A DNA stretch of 63,392 bases from an uncultured Porphyromonadaceae bacterium (GTDB lineage: Bacteria > Bacteroidota > Bacteroidia > Bacteroidales > Muribaculaceae): the NCBI GenBank assembly GCA_947174235.1, contig CAMWID010000008.1:1-63392 (forward strand). Reading direction: 5' to 3'. Each line of letters starts with the position of its first letter. Position 1 is the stretch's first letter. The notes beneath the pieces are model-generated. The model saw nothing but the letters and a program-made list of their open reading frames with translations, was not told the DNA's origin and did not search any database. A program made the position numbers and the translations under genes. Positions 53,834-63,323 of the stretch are shown piece by piece.

Positions 53834-55051
53834 TTACTCCGCCTTTCCGTTTTTCACCTGGTTGTTGTGATAAATCTTCATCTGATTGCCAAGGATTTTG
53901 GTGAAGCCTTTGACATCATCGGCGGTCCACGCCTTATTTACCTCTCCGTATTCGCCAAAATCTGTCTTCATGAGATCAAATGGAGAATCCACACCCACGA
54001 GTGTGTAGGAAAGCGGGCGCAGGATAAGTTCGACTGTACCTGTCACATTGCGTTGCGAGCTTTCAAGCATCTTCTCGATGTCACGCATCACCGGTTCGAG
54101 ATACTGCGCTTCATGAAGAAACATCCCATACCATGTGCCCACCTGATCCTTCCAATATTGCTGCCATTTGGTGAGGGTATGCTTCTCGAGCATCTTATGT
54201 GCGGCTATGATAAGTATCGGACCGGCGGCCTCAAAACCCACACGCCCTTTGATACCGATTATGGTGTCTCCGATGTGCATGTCTCTTCCGATACCGAATC
54301 TTGAGCCGATCCTTTCCACCTCGCGGATAGCCTCGACCTTGTCGGAATATTCCTTTCCATTGACAGCGGAAATCTCTCCTTCCTTAAAGGATATCGTCAG
54401 CTTTTCAGGCTCTGTGGCTGTCACCTGCGACGGATAAGCCTCATCAGGGAGGGTCTGTTCAGAATGCAAAGTCTCTTTGCCACCTATCGATGTTCCCCAG
54501 AGCCCTTTGTTGATAGAATATTCAAGCTTCTTGAAATCAGCCTCATATCCATGTTTCTTAAGATATTCGATCTCATATTCGCGAGTGAGGGTAAGATCAC
54601 GGGTCGGAGTGATGATTTCGATTTCGGGAGCGAGTATCTGGAATGTCAGGTCAAAACGCACCTGGTCGTTGCCGGCACCGGTGGAACCGTGTGCTATCGC
54701 GTCAGCCCCTATTTTTTTAGCATATTCTATTGTGGCTATAGCCTGAAATATACGCTCTGAACTTACAGAGATAGGATATGTGCCGTTGCGAAGCACGTTG
54801 CCCGCCACCATATATTTGATACTCTTCTCATAATAATCCTGAGTGATGTCGAGCGTGGCATGCGACGCCGCACCGAGCCTTTTTGCCTTATCGGCAATCA
54901 CCTTGAGATCATCTTCTGAAAATCCACCGGTATTGGCGATAGCGGTATGTACTTCATATCCGAGGTCTTCGGAAAGATATTTCACTGCGAAAGAGGTGTC
55001 AAGACCTCCGCTGAAGGCGAGAAGCACCTTCTTTTTCTTGTTTTCTGTCAT
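53834..55051 (-). CDS. argG: Argininosuccinate synthase
   Basis: Joins citrulline and aspartate with ATP. The 405-residue protein has the ATP-binding LAFSGGLDTS motif and HGSTGAGNDQVRF. Length is normal. Placement before argC is the order usual in Bacteroides. A 159-bp gap to the GNAT gene upstream contains no gene I can see. Confidence 0.96.
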   Translation of the reverse strand: MTENKKKKVLLAFSGGLDTSFAVKYLSEDLGYEVHTAIANTGGFSEDDLKVIADKAKRLGAASHATLDITQDYYEKSIKYMVAGNVLRNGTYPISVSSERIFQAIATIEYAKKIGADAIAHGSTGAGNDQVRFDLTFQILAPEIEIITPTRDLTLTREYEIEYLKKHGYEADFKKLEYSINKGLWGTSIGGKETLHSEQTLPDEAYPSQVTATEPEKLTISFKEGEISAVNGKEYSDKVEAIREVERIGSRFGIGRDMHIGDTIIGIKGRVGFEAAGPILIIAAHKMLEKHTLTKWQQYWKDQVGTWYGMFLHEAQYLEPVMRDIEKMLESSQRNVTGTVELILRPLSYTLVGVDSPFDLMKTDFGEYGEVNKAWTADDVKGFTKILGNQMKIYHNNQVKNGKAE

Positions 55052-55210
55052 GATTAAATGATTTCGATTTCTTGTTGCATTTTAGGCTTACAGACCATAC
55101 CGAACCAATCGTGTCATAATCATATGAATAAGCCTGTGATAAATGGAACAGCCACGCGCCACGAAGCGCACGACTGCCTGAAGTCTCTTAAAGCGCCCTC
55201 CCGGACGCGG

Positions 55211-55840
55211 TCATCGCTCCACCCTTTTAAGATGCAGCATCTTGTTAAGGGTGTTTTTGAATTTCATGTAATAAGGGTTGGGGCGGTCTTTTTCTGCAAG
55301 GGGTTGCTTGGGATCAAAAAGCATGCCTGTACACAGGCACATTTTTCTGTTGTTGCGCTGCAGGATATCGTAGTTCCTACACCCCTCGCATCCACGCCAG
55401 AACTCTTCATCATCAGTAAGCTCGGAAAAGGTCACAGGCTTGTAACCCATCTTTGAATTGAGCTTCATTACGGGCAGAGAGGTCGTAATGGAAAAGAGTT
55501 TGGCAAACGGAAATCGAAGTCGAGCCAGCTCGAAAGTTTTCGCCTTGATGGCGCCGGCAAGGCCAAGATGGCGGTATTCTGGGTCGACAATCAATCCGGA
55601 TGTGGCGACAAAATCTCCATGACCCCAACTCTCAATGTAGCTGAACCCTACCAGACGGTCGCCGTGCATGGCAACCACGCTTTTACCGCCATTTATCTTC
55701 TGAGCGATATATTCAGGGGTGCGTTTGGCTATGCCTGTACCACGCTGGAGCGCCGATTCATAAATCAGCCTGACTATGGTTTCGGCATATTTTGCCTGCT
55801 GGGGTTCGGCAAACTTGACAGTGATGTCTTTAATGTCCAT
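55211..55840 (-). CDS. GNAT acyltransferase, candidate glutamate N-acyltransferase
   Basis: A 209-residue GNAT-fold protein: acyl-CoA-binding segment GLIVDPEYRHLGLAGAIKAK in two parts, then a C-terminal extension with four cysteines in CEGC and CLC, which could bind a metal. It is the first gene of the arginine operon and the operon has no argA or argJ, so a role in making N-acylglutamate is likely. In Bacteroides a similar gene beside argG is believed to fill this role; I state this from memory. Succinyl- or acetyl-CoA as donor is not visible in the sequence. Confidence 0.8.
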   Translation of the reverse strand: MDIKDITVKFAEPQQAKYAETIVRLIYESALQRGTGIAKRTPEYIAQKINGGKSVVAMHGDRLVGFSYIESWGHGDFVATSGLIVDPEYRHLGLAGAIKAKTFELARLRFPFAKLFSITTSLPVMKLNSKMGYKPVTFSELTDDEEFWRGCEGCRNYDILQRNNRKMCLCTGMLFDPKQPLAEKDRPNPYYMKFKNTLNKMLHLKRVER

Positions 55841-56128
55841 TTTTGTAAAGTTTCCGAATAAGATTGTTAATATTAAATTTCACCCTACGGAAAAGAACCT
55901 GAATATCAGAGACACTGATCCGTAAGGAGAAAGTTGAATAAGCTTATTACACCCAAAATCAATTTTTTGGAGATGCTCAGAACCTATCTGCCATGACAAA
56001 TTTCACTTATATAACATCTCCAATATTCAAAATGATTATATGAGTCACCTGTAAAAAGTTGTCAAAATTACAAATTAAATTTCACATACCACTCATATTG
56101 ACCATGATTTTTTGATTTATTTTTATTT
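55841..56128. other. AT-rich region upstream of the arginine operon
   Basis: About 290 bp upstream of the GNAT gene. On the minus strand TAATTTTG (56070 to 56063) is a possible -7 box for the operon, but without a good -33 box; the leader would be about 215 nt. I found no convincing ArgR-type site. Confidence 0.4.
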
Positions 56129-56239
56129 TTAGTCAGCAAATTCCCACTTATATCCCCATGTGTGGTCAGTATCTCCATAATATTCAAGATGCCACATGAC
56201 CAGTGTTATTCGCCGCTGATCTATAATATCTTTGAACAT
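56129..56239 (-). CDS. Possible 36-residue small protein
   Basis: An ATG-to-TAA frame of 36 residues, too short for a standard ORF search, reading MFKDIIDQRRITLVMWHLEY and then YGDTDHTWGYKWEFAD. The composition is protein-like: rich in Trp, Tyr and Asp, not low-complexity. There is no recognised domain, no signal peptide and no Shine-Dalgarno site. It is divergent from lutA, 97 bp away. It could be a small protein, a leader peptide of the arginine operon, or a remnant. Chance is not excluded. Confidence 0.4.
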   Translation of the reverse strand: MFKDIIDQRRITLVMWHLEYYGDTDHTWGYKWEFAD

Positions 56240-56335
56240 AATTTGATTATTTTTCAATCTTTCGGAAACAATTATGAATTTACAATGTTAAATAATAAAA
56301 TATAAAGGTTAAATTCTTCTAATCTCATAAAAACA

Positions 56336-57082
56336 ATGAAAGTCGGACTCTTTATTCCCTGCTATGTCGATGCGGTTTTTCCTAAGGTGGGAGACGCTTG
56401 CTATCGACTGCTGCGCCATCTGGGTGTCGATGTCACTTATCCTCAGGGACAGACATGCTGCGGACAGCCTATGGCAAACGCCGGTTTTGCAAAAGATTCT
56501 GCAACCTTGGCAAAACGATATGACGACATGTTCAAAGGCTTTGACTATGTTGTCGCACCCTCTGTATCCTGCACGGCTTTCATTCGCCTGCAATATCCCC
56601 ATATACTTAAGGATGCCAACCATAAATGCCATATCGCCGACAACACTCTTGATATGGTGGAATTTCTTCATGATGTGCTTAAGGTCGATTCCCGTCTGGG
56701 AAAGTTCCCGCATAAAGTCAGTCTCCACAATTCCTGCCACGGTGTCAGGGAGCTGAATCTGTCTTCTCCGGGAGAACTCATGGAACCTCGCTTCAATAAA
56801 ATCAAAGACCTGCTTCAGCTTGTGGACGGGATCGAGGTGGTCATGCCTGAGCGTGCCGACGAATGCTGCGGTTTCGGGGGAATGTTCAGCATCGAGGAGC
56901 TTGCCGTCAGCAAACAGATGGGAGAGAAAAAACTTGCCCGGCATATGGCTACAGGCGCGGAATACATCACGGGAGCCGACTGCTCCTGCCTCATGCACAT
57001 GGCGGGGATAGCCGCCAAACAACAAACCAAGCCGGAAATAGAATTCAGGCATGTAATTGAAATTTTAGCGGAAGGATTATGA
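56336..57082 (+). CDS. lutA: Lactate utilisation protein LutA (Fe-S oxidoreductase)
   Basis: Subunit of the cytosolic L-lactate dehydrogenase complex LutABC (LldEFG). The 248-residue protein has two CCG-domain motifs (GQTCCGQPMANAG and ADECCGFGGMFS) that bind iron-sulfur clusters. Length fits. The stop overlaps the lutB start by 4 bp (ATGA). Confidence 0.95.
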   Translation: MKVGLFIPCYVDAVFPKVGDACYRLLRHLGVDVTYPQGQTCCGQPMANAGFAKDSATLAKRYDDMFKGFDYVVAPSVSCTAFIRLQYPHILKDANHKCHIADNTLDMVEFLHDVLKVDSRLGKFPHKVSLHNSCHGVRELNLSSPGELMEPRFNKIKDLLQLVDGIEVVMPERADECCGFGGMFSIEELAVSKQMGEKKLARHMATGAEYITGADCSCLMHMAGIAAKQQTKPEIEFRHVIEILAEGL

Positions 57083-58437
57083 GCACATCACACAGCAAGC
57101 TGGCAAAAAAATTTCTTGAGAACCAGCAATACGCCGATTGGCACGACAGTACATTCTGGGGATTGCGTGTAAAACGTGACAAGATGGCTGCCGCCGTCCC
57201 GGAATGGGAACAACTGAGAGAGAAGGCTTCTCAGATAAAACGTCATACACTCACGAATCTCGACATATATCTCCAGAAATTTGCCGACGCGGCTGAAAAA
57301 AACGGAGTCGAGGTGCATTGGGCAAAAGATGCCGAAGAGTTTAATGAAATTGTCTATGGCATTCTTAAGGATAACAATGCCAAGAAGATGGTGAAATCAA
57401 AATCCATGCTCACTGAGGAATGTGACATGAATCCATATCTCGAGGCACGGGGAATCGAGGTGGTGGAAACTGATCTTGGGGAAAGGATATTGCAGCTGGC
57501 ACATCAAAGGCCGAGCCATATCGTCGTACCTGCCACACATCTTACCCATGACGATGTCGGAGAACTTTTCGAAAAGGAACTTAATACTAAAAAAGGGGAT
57601 CACGATCCCACATATCTCACATATGAGGCAAGATTAAGTCTGCGCGATGAATTTCTTACAGCCGATGCGGGAATGACAGGTGCGAACTTCGGCATTGCCG
57701 AAACTGGAGACATCGTGGTATGCACCAACGAAGGGAACGCCGACATGTCGACTTCTGTACCCGACCTCCAGATAGCCGCGATCGGTCTTGAAAAAATCAT
57801 ACCTGATTATGAATGTCTGGCGGTGTTCGTCCGTCTTCTCGCCCGCTCCGCCACAGGTCAGCCATCCACTACTTATACAAGCCATTTCAGGAAAGCCAGA
57901 CCGGGCGCGAAGAAAATGCATATCGTCATCGTCGACAACGGCAGAAGCGAGTGGCTTGCAGATGAAGACCATTGGGAAACTTTAAAATGCATGCGGTGCG
58001 GAGCCTGTATGAACTCATGCCCTGTCTACAGATGGTCCGGTGGTTATTCCTACAGTTTCTTTATTCCGGGTCCTCTCGGCATAAATCTCGGTATGCTCCA
58101 TGATCCTAAAAAGTATTCCGGCAACGTAAGCGCATGCACGCTTTGCCTCGGATGCCAGAACGTCTGCCCGGTCAAAATCAATCTGGGGGAACAGATCTAT
58201 AAATGGAGGCAGACCCTTGACGGACTTGGTGTGGCAAATCCTGAAAAGAAAATGATATGCAAAGCCATGGATTATGTGTTTGACAACAAATCCGTGTATA
58301 ACACCGCCACTTCCTGTGCGCATATCGTGAACAATCTTCCGTCGTTTATGGTCAACAACGGACTTAATCCATGGGCTTATGCCCACAAAATGATGAAATT
58401 CCCCAAAAAACCTTTCCACAAGGACATGGAGGATTGA
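57079..58437 (+). CDS. lutB: Lactate utilisation protein LutB (LUD domain and ferredoxin domain)
   Basis: The 452-residue subunit has an N-terminal LUD domain (about 60-300) and a C-terminal ferredoxin-like domain with two 4Fe-4S motifs, CMRCGACMNSCPV and CTLCLGCQNVCPV. This is the layout of LutB/LldF. It is 85 bp upstream of lutC; a hairpin lies in that gap. Confidence 0.95.
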   Translation: MSTSHSKLAKKFLENQQYADWHDSTFWGLRVKRDKMAAAVPEWEQLREKASQIKRHTLTNLDIYLQKFADAAEKNGVEVHWAKDAEEFNEIVYGILKDNNAKKMVKSKSMLTEECDMNPYLEARGIEVVETDLGERILQLAHQRPSHIVVPATHLTHDDVGELFEKELNTKKGDHDPTYLTYEARLSLRDEFLTADAGMTGANFGIAETGDIVVCTNEGNADMSTSVPDLQIAAIGLEKIIPDYECLAVFVRLLARSATGQPSTTYTSHFRKARPGAKKMHIVIVDNGRSEWLADEDHWETLKCMRCGACMNSCPVYRWSGGYSYSFFIPGPLGINLGMLHDPKKYSGNVSACTLCLGCQNVCPVKINLGEQIYKWRQTLDGLGVANPEKKMICKAMDYVFDNKSVYNTATSCAHIVNNLPSFMVNNGLNPWAYAHKMMKFPKKPFHKDMED

Positions 58438-58447
58438 TTTTCGCACA

Positions 58448-58474
58448 TCAGTCCTGCCATATCGGCAGGACTGA
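58448..58474. terminator. Hairpin between lutB and lutC
   Basis: An 11-bp perfect stem (58448-58458 with 58464-58474) with a 5-nt loop, 10 bp after the lutB stop, without a T-tract. It may be an attenuator or a stability element that sets the lutB to lutC ratio. Confidence 0.55.
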
Positions 58475-58522
58475 ATCAATACACTGATAATTTAATAAAC
58501 GCGGTATGACCGCACCATTATT

Positions 58523-59110
58523 ATGAGCACAAGCAACGACATAATTGGCAAATGCCGTAAGAATATCAGACAACGTCTCCCGAGACCATGTCTGAGCGAT
58601 ATTGACGCCACAGTATATACAGACCCGCTGGAGGAATTCATCATCCAGGCAACCGCCGCCGGATGCCGTATCGTGAAAGACAGGAAAAAGGAAGATCTCG
58701 ACAGCATTATCAAAGAATGTTATCCCGACGCCAAGGTCATAGCCAGCGCGCTTCCGGAAGTGAAGAGCGCGACAGTCAACCCGGACAATATAAAAAAAGC
58801 GCAAGACCTCAACGGAACTGACGTAGGGGTGATAGAAGGCAAATTCGGTGTGGCTGAAAACGGGGCGATCTGGTTTCCTCAGGAAGTCAAGGAACGCGCG
58901 GTGGATTTTATCTCTGAAAACATCGTGGCGTTGATTGACGAGGATGAAATCGTCAGCAATATGCATCAGGCATATCAGAAAGTGACATTCAATGACTACG
59001 GATATGGAGTGTTCATTGCCGGCCCGTCAAAGACAGCCGATATCGCGCAGGTGCTTGTAATGGGCGCACAGGCGGCAAGGAGCATGACTATAGTCCTCTT
59101 GAAATCATAA
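58523..59110 (+). CDS. lutC: Lactate utilisation protein LutC (LUD domain)
   Basis: The 195-residue third subunit of the LutABC complex, a single LUD domain with GVIEGKFGVAENGAIWF and the GYGVFIAGPSKTADI end. It has no iron-sulfur motif. The ATG at 58523 gives the family length. The lactate permease follows 186 bp downstream. Confidence 0.92.
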   Translation: MSTSNDIIGKCRKNIRQRLPRPCLSDIDATVYTDPLEEFIIQATAAGCRIVKDRKKEDLDSIIKECYPDAKVIASALPEVKSATVNPDNIKKAQDLNGTDVGVIEGKFGVAENGAIWFPQEVKERAVDFISENIVALIDEDEIVSNMHQAYQKVTFNDYGYGVFIAGPSKTADIAQVLVMGAQAARSMTIVLLKS

Positions 59111-59296
59111 AGACAGGAAGTTGCTGCAGGATTACATTCAGGACTGCATTGTAGGATCATAGCTCTGATCCTTGTATAATAAAAAACATGCCCCAGGCAT
59201 GCATGTCCGGATTCATTGTCCCCGGCTCATTTCCCTTTGGTCTATCATTACAAAAAACGTTCACCACTTAAGCTATAACCTTTTAAATAATTTTCC

Positions 59297-60880
59297 ATGA
59301 GTGCCATAATTGCCATAATTCCTGTTGTCCTGCTGTTCGTGCTTATGCTCGGACTTAAAGTCACAGGCTACAAAAGCGCGTTGATTACCCTTGTCGTGAC
59401 CATATGTATAGCCCTGTGGATAGCCCCTGCCATGGGAATGGTGCCTGAGAAGTATTCTTCGGCATCTATCTACGGTGTGGTGTGGTGGAGCTTTGCCGAA
59501 GGGGTGCTGAAATCAATTTTCCCGATTCTGCTCATAATCCTTATGGCAATCTACAGCTACAATGTGCTGGTGGAGTCAAAAGCCATAGAAGTGATCAAGA
59601 ACCAGTTCACTACACTCACATCCGACAAAGGAGTTCTTGTGCTCATGATGGTATGGGGGTTCGGAGGTCTGCTTGAAGGGATGGCGGGATTCGGCACGGC
59701 AGTCGCCATACCTGCCGCCATTCTGATCGGACTTGGATTCAGACCGATGTTTTCGGCATTGGTCGCTCTGCTTGGCAACACCGTTGCCACAGGATTCGGT
59801 GCCGTAGGGGTGCCTGTCATAACCCTATGTAATGAAATCTCTCCCGGAGGCTCCGCTTCAGCACAGACCCTTTGTGAAGTTTCGACGTTCGCCGTGATCC
59901 AGCTTGCCCCGCTCTTCATCCTTATACCCTTTGTAATATTGGTGCTCACTGACAGAAAAGCCTGGGGAAAAAACATATGTCTCGCGATATGGACAGGAGG
60001 CGTATCGCTCGCCGTTCAGCTTGTCTGCGCCACATTTCTGGGCGCGGAGACACCTGCCATAATCGGCTCTATCGCCGCAGTCATAGCGATAATAATATAC
60101 GACCGCCTCTTCATACGCAAAAAGGATACCGGCAAATCGGAAGCTCATTTTTCCGCAGCATCCACATTCAAGGCATGGAGCGTGTATATATTTATACTTG
60201 TACTGATTCTCGTGAGCGGAGCATTATGTCCGCCTGTAAATAATTTTCTCAAATCCCATCTCGTAAGCTCGGTGCCTCTTCCTGTCATTGGATCGACATT
60301 TAAATTCGGGTGGCTCAGCAATGCCGCGCTCATGCTGTTCCTCGGAAGCGTGGCGGGCGGTCTGGTACAGGGATTGACATTGAAACAACTTACAAAAGTC
60401 ATGGCTGACACGATAGTCAACCTCCGTTTTACCGCCGTGACCATCATAAGCCTGATCTCACTCGCCTCAGTCATGAACTATAGCGGAATGATAGCGGCGA
60501 TAGCCACCGGACTGGTGACAATCTCCGGTACGTTCTATCCGTTCTTCGCCCCGCTCATCGGAGCGATCGGAACTTTTGTCACAGGCAGCGACACTTCTTC
60601 CAATATCCTGTTCGGCAAACTGCAGTCTCAGGTGGCATCACAACTGGGAATGACCTCCCAGACCACTGTCGCCGGTTTCACCGGATCTCAGTCGGACTGG
60701 CTTGCCGCCGCAAATTCCGCAGGTGCGACAGGTGGAAAAATGATCTCTCCGCAAAGCATCGCGATCGCTACCGCCGCATGCGATATGAAAGGTCAGGACG
60801 ACGCGATATTGCGAAAGGCAATACCCTACGCCATAGCATATATCGCGATCTGCGGACTGATCGTATACTTCGGCGCATGA
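59297..60880 (+). CDS. lldP: L-lactate permease
   Basis: Inner-membrane lactate-proton symporter of the LctP family. The 527-residue protein has about 13 membrane helices and the conserved GGLLEGMAGFGTAVAIP and TGSDTSSNILFG segments. Its place after lutABC fits import of L-lactate for the cytosolic oxidase. A terminator for it lies inside the 3' coding end of the convergent glycosyltransferase gene. Confidence 0.95.
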   Translation: MSAIIAIIPVVLLFVLMLGLKVTGYKSALITLVVTICIALWIAPAMGMVPEKYSSASIYGVVWWSFAEGVLKSIFPILLIILMAIYSYNVLVESKAIEVIKNQFTTLTSDKGVLVLMMVWGFGGLLEGMAGFGTAVAIPAAILIGLGFRPMFSALVALLGNTVATGFGAVGVPVITLCNEISPGGSASAQTLCEVSTFAVIQLAPLFILIPFVILVLTDRKAWGKNICLAIWTGGVSLAVQLVCATFLGAETPAIIGSIAAVIAIIIYDRLFIRKKDTGKSEAHFSAASTFKAWSVYIFILVLILVSGALCPPVNNFLKSHLVSSVPLPVIGSTFKFGWLSNAALMLFLGSVAGGLVQGLTLKQLTKVMADTIVNLRFTAVTIISLISLASVMNYSGMIAAIATGLVTISGTFYPFFAPLIGAIGTFVTGSDTSSNILFGKLQSQVASQLGMTSQTTVAGFTGSQSDWLAAANSAGATGGKMISPQSIAIATAACDMKGQDDAILRKAIPYAIAYIAICGLIVYFGA

Positions 60881-60924
60881 TTCTTTGGAAAGGTCACCAA
60901 TACTTTCGTATAGTCTCTTGACAA

Positions 60925-61929
60925 TTATTTCGTCTTCCGTAAAATATAACGATCGAACACTATCAATCTTCTACCAAGTATGCCGTCTGTGCCACAGGCG
61001 GCATTTCTTTTTCCAGATGTACCCACAGGATAATTTTTGCGCATTTTCCGGAAATCATTATGGGCACGAATGACAGCGCGGGCATTGGCGAAATCCAGCC
61101 TGGCTGCAAACATAAAGAAGGCGAGAGTATCCATCAGCCTGCGGAAGAACAATACCCTCCCCCTTTTGCCGACAGGAAGATTTTTATGAAGAAGAAGAAG
61201 ATTGTTGCGGAAATTGAGATAAGTCTTTTGTGGATTTCCCTGATTCAGCGACGCTCCTCCCACATGATACACTTCGGAATCTGTAGACGCCATCACCCTT
61301 TTGCCGGAAGCAAGTATCCTGCAACAAAGATCAATCTCCTCCATATGTGCGAAGAAAAGGGGGTCGAGACCTCCAAGGTCGAGATATGTCTCGGTTCTCA
61401 CAAGCAATGCCGCACCTGAAGCCCAGGTCACATCCTGCGGTTCGCCATCATATTGACCTGTATCTTTTTCTACAGAATCGAACAGTCTGCCACGGCAATA
61501 AGGATATCCGAGCCTGTCGAGGTACCCTCCCGCCGCTCCGGCATATTCAAAACTGTCTTTTTCCCTGTACGATTTTATTTTGGGCTGCAACGCCCCTGTG
61601 TCCGGATGTTCTTCCATAAACCGGAGCAGCGGTTGCCACCAACCCGGTGTCACCTCCACATCGCTGTTGAGAAGCAGCGTGAAAGGATAACGTGTGGCAT
61701 CTATGGCACGGTTATACCCCTCGGCGAATCCATAGTTCTCCGGGAACGCTATGACTTTAACTTCAGGATGATTTGTTTTAAGCCATTCCAGAGATCCGTC
61801 GGACGATCCGTTGTCAGCAACGATAAGATCCACCTCTTCCCCTCTTGTATAACGGGATGCGGTCGGGATGAATCGCTTGAGCAATTCCTCTCCGTTCCAA
61901 TTCAAAATTATGACTGCAAGACGTTTCAT
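60925..61929 (-). CDS. Family 2 glycosyltransferase
   Basis: A 334-residue GT-A fold transferase. It has the N-terminal VIILNWNGEELL motif, ADNGSSDGSLEWL, the DxD-like LLNSDVEVTPGWW and the FAHMEEIDLCCRI motif typical of rhamnosyl- and related transferases. The acceptor and sugar are not visible. The start overlaps the mtaB stop by 4 bp, so both share a transcript. The 3' end carries a terminator for the opposite strand. Confidence 0.9.
   Translation of the reverse strand: MKRLAVIILNWNGEELLKRFIPTASRYTRGEEVDLIVADNGSSDGSLEWLKTNHPEVKVIAFPENYGFAEGYNRAIDATRYPFTLLLNSDVEVTPGWWQPLLRFMEEHPDTGALQPKIKSYREKDSFEYAGAAGGYLDRLGYPYCRGRLFDSVEKDTGQYDGEPQDVTWASGAALLVRTETYLDLGGLDPLFFAHMEEIDLCCRILASGKRVMASTDSEVYHVGGASLNQGNPQKTYLNFRNNLLLLHKNLPVGKRGRVLFFRRLMDTLAFFMFAARLDFANARAVIRAHNDFRKMRKNYPVGTSGKRNAACGTDGILGRRLIVFDRYILRKTK
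60981..61012 (+). terminator. Intrinsic terminator of lldP inside the glycosyltransferase gene
   Basis: A 10-bp stem (60981-60990 with 60994-61003, one G-U pair) and a GCC loop are followed by TTTCTTTTT on the lldP strand. It lies 100 bp after the lldP stop, and within the last 30 codons of the convergent glycosyltransferase. Confidence 0.7.
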
Positions 61930-63254
61930 ATCATATTTTCCGCAGGTCGCCCCTCTATCAGATCATGCTCTTCTTCATGTATTGATTCGAGCAGGGTAGG
62001 AACGACAGTATTTATCATTGCCAGATCAAGAGGTGCCTGTACTCTGAGGTAATTGTCGGTAAGACCGTGCATCATCCCTTCTCCGGAAGGATGTTCCCAG
62101 AGGACGGGACGCACAGTGCCGAGATTCTTTCTCATGAACGACTCCATCTTCAGATCGGAAATCTTTGTCAATACAGACACACGCCTGTGCTTCTCTTCCT
62201 GACTTACCGCATCTCCAAGCAAAAGCGCCTTCGTACCGGGACGCTCGGAATAGGGAAACACGTGGTAACGTGTCACATCAAGGCTTTCTGCAAAAGACAG
62301 GCTCCTCTCCCATTGCTCCGGGGTCTCGCCTCTTGCCCCGGCTATTATATCCACCCCGATAAACGCATCCGGTATCACTTCTCTTACGGTCTTGATCTTT
62401 TGGCTGAATAGAGAAGTGTCATAACGACGGTTCATCAGCTTGAGCACAGCGTCTGAACCGGATTGAAGGGGTATATGAAAATGTGGCATGAAAGCCCTTG
62501 ATTCCTCGGCTATCCACCGGATAATTTCCTCCGTGAGAAGATTCGGCTCGATCGACGATATCCGGTAACGCTCTATACCCTCTACCTCATCAAGCCTGCG
62601 GAGCAGTGAAAAAAGGTCCTGACCGTTGTCTTTTCCGTATTCTCCTATGTTGACACCCGTAATGACAATCTCTTTGCCACCTGCCGCCACAGCTTCCCGC
62701 GCCATGCCCACCAGATCTTCTGTCACTCCCGACCGTGATCTGCCGCGCGCATACGGGATAGTACAATATGTACAGAAATAGTTGCAACCATCCTGGACCT
62801 TAAGGAAAAAACGGGTACGGTCTCCCCTCTCGCAGGATGGATGAAATTCTTTGATCGAAAAAACCGGCGTCACTTCCGTGCGCTTGCGTCTGTCTGAAAG
62901 CCAGGATTCGATATATTCCGCAATCTTAAGTTTTTCATTTGACCCGAGCACGATGTCTACTCCCGGAAGCGCCGCCACAGCTTCGGGCTTAAGCTGAGCG
63001 TAACATCCCGTCACGACTATAGTGGCATCCGGATACCTTGAAGCCAGCGAACGTATGAGGCGGCGTCCTTTTTTATCCGCCATCTCAGTCACCGAACAGG
63101 TGTTGACGACACATATATCGGGAATCTCACCCTTTGCCGCACGGATTATTCCTTTTCCTGACAGAATCTTCCCTATTGTGGAAGTCTCCGCAAAATTAAG
63201 CTTGCACCCGAGAGTGAAATATGCTGCTTTGAGATAATTTGATTGATCGGTCAT
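61926..63254 (-). CDS. mtaB: tRNA t6A37 methylthiotransferase MtaB
   Basis: Radical SAM enzyme adding a methylthio group to t6A37 in tRNA. I start at ATG 63254 (MTDQSNYLKAAYF); the longer frame to 63323 would extend through a -7 box. The 442-residue protein has the N-terminal FTLGCKLNFAET cluster Cys, the radical SAM CNYFCTYCTIPYARG, and a C-terminal TRAM domain. Length is normal. The glycosyltransferase follows with a 4-bp overlap. Confidence 0.95.
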   Translation of the reverse strand: MTDQSNYLKAAYFTLGCKLNFAETSTIGKILSGKGIIRAAKGEIPDICVVNTCSVTEMADKKGRRLIRSLASRYPDATIVVTGCYAQLKPEAVAALPGVDIVLGSNEKLKIAEYIESWLSDRRKRTEVTPVFSIKEFHPSCERGDRTRFFLKVQDGCNYFCTYCTIPYARGRSRSGVTEDLVGMAREAVAAGGKEIVITGVNIGEYGKDNGQDLFSLLRRLDEVEGIERYRISSIEPNLLTEEIIRWIAEESRAFMPHFHIPLQSGSDAVLKLMNRRYDTSLFSQKIKTVREVIPDAFIGVDIIAGARGETPEQWERSLSFAESLDVTRYHVFPYSERPGTKALLLGDAVSQEEKHRRVSVLTKISDLKMESFMRKNLGTVRPVLWEHPSGEGMMHGLTDNYLRVQAPLDLAMINTVVPTLLESIHEEEHDLIEGRPAENMI

Positions 63255-63260
63255 AATATG

Positions 63261-63268
63261 CAAAATTA
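63261..63268 (-). promoter_or_regulatory. -7 box of mtaB, leaderless position
   Basis: TAATTTTG on the minus strand (63268 to 63261) ends six bases before the mtaB ATG. That equals the spacing from the -7 box to the predicted start of the three short RNAs, so transcription may begin at the A of ATG. No -33 box was found. Confidence 0.45.
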
Positions 63269-63323
63269 CAACTTTTTTTTGAGTTGTCTCCACTCCGTCT
63301 CTCTTTTTCCAATGCCTCCGCAA

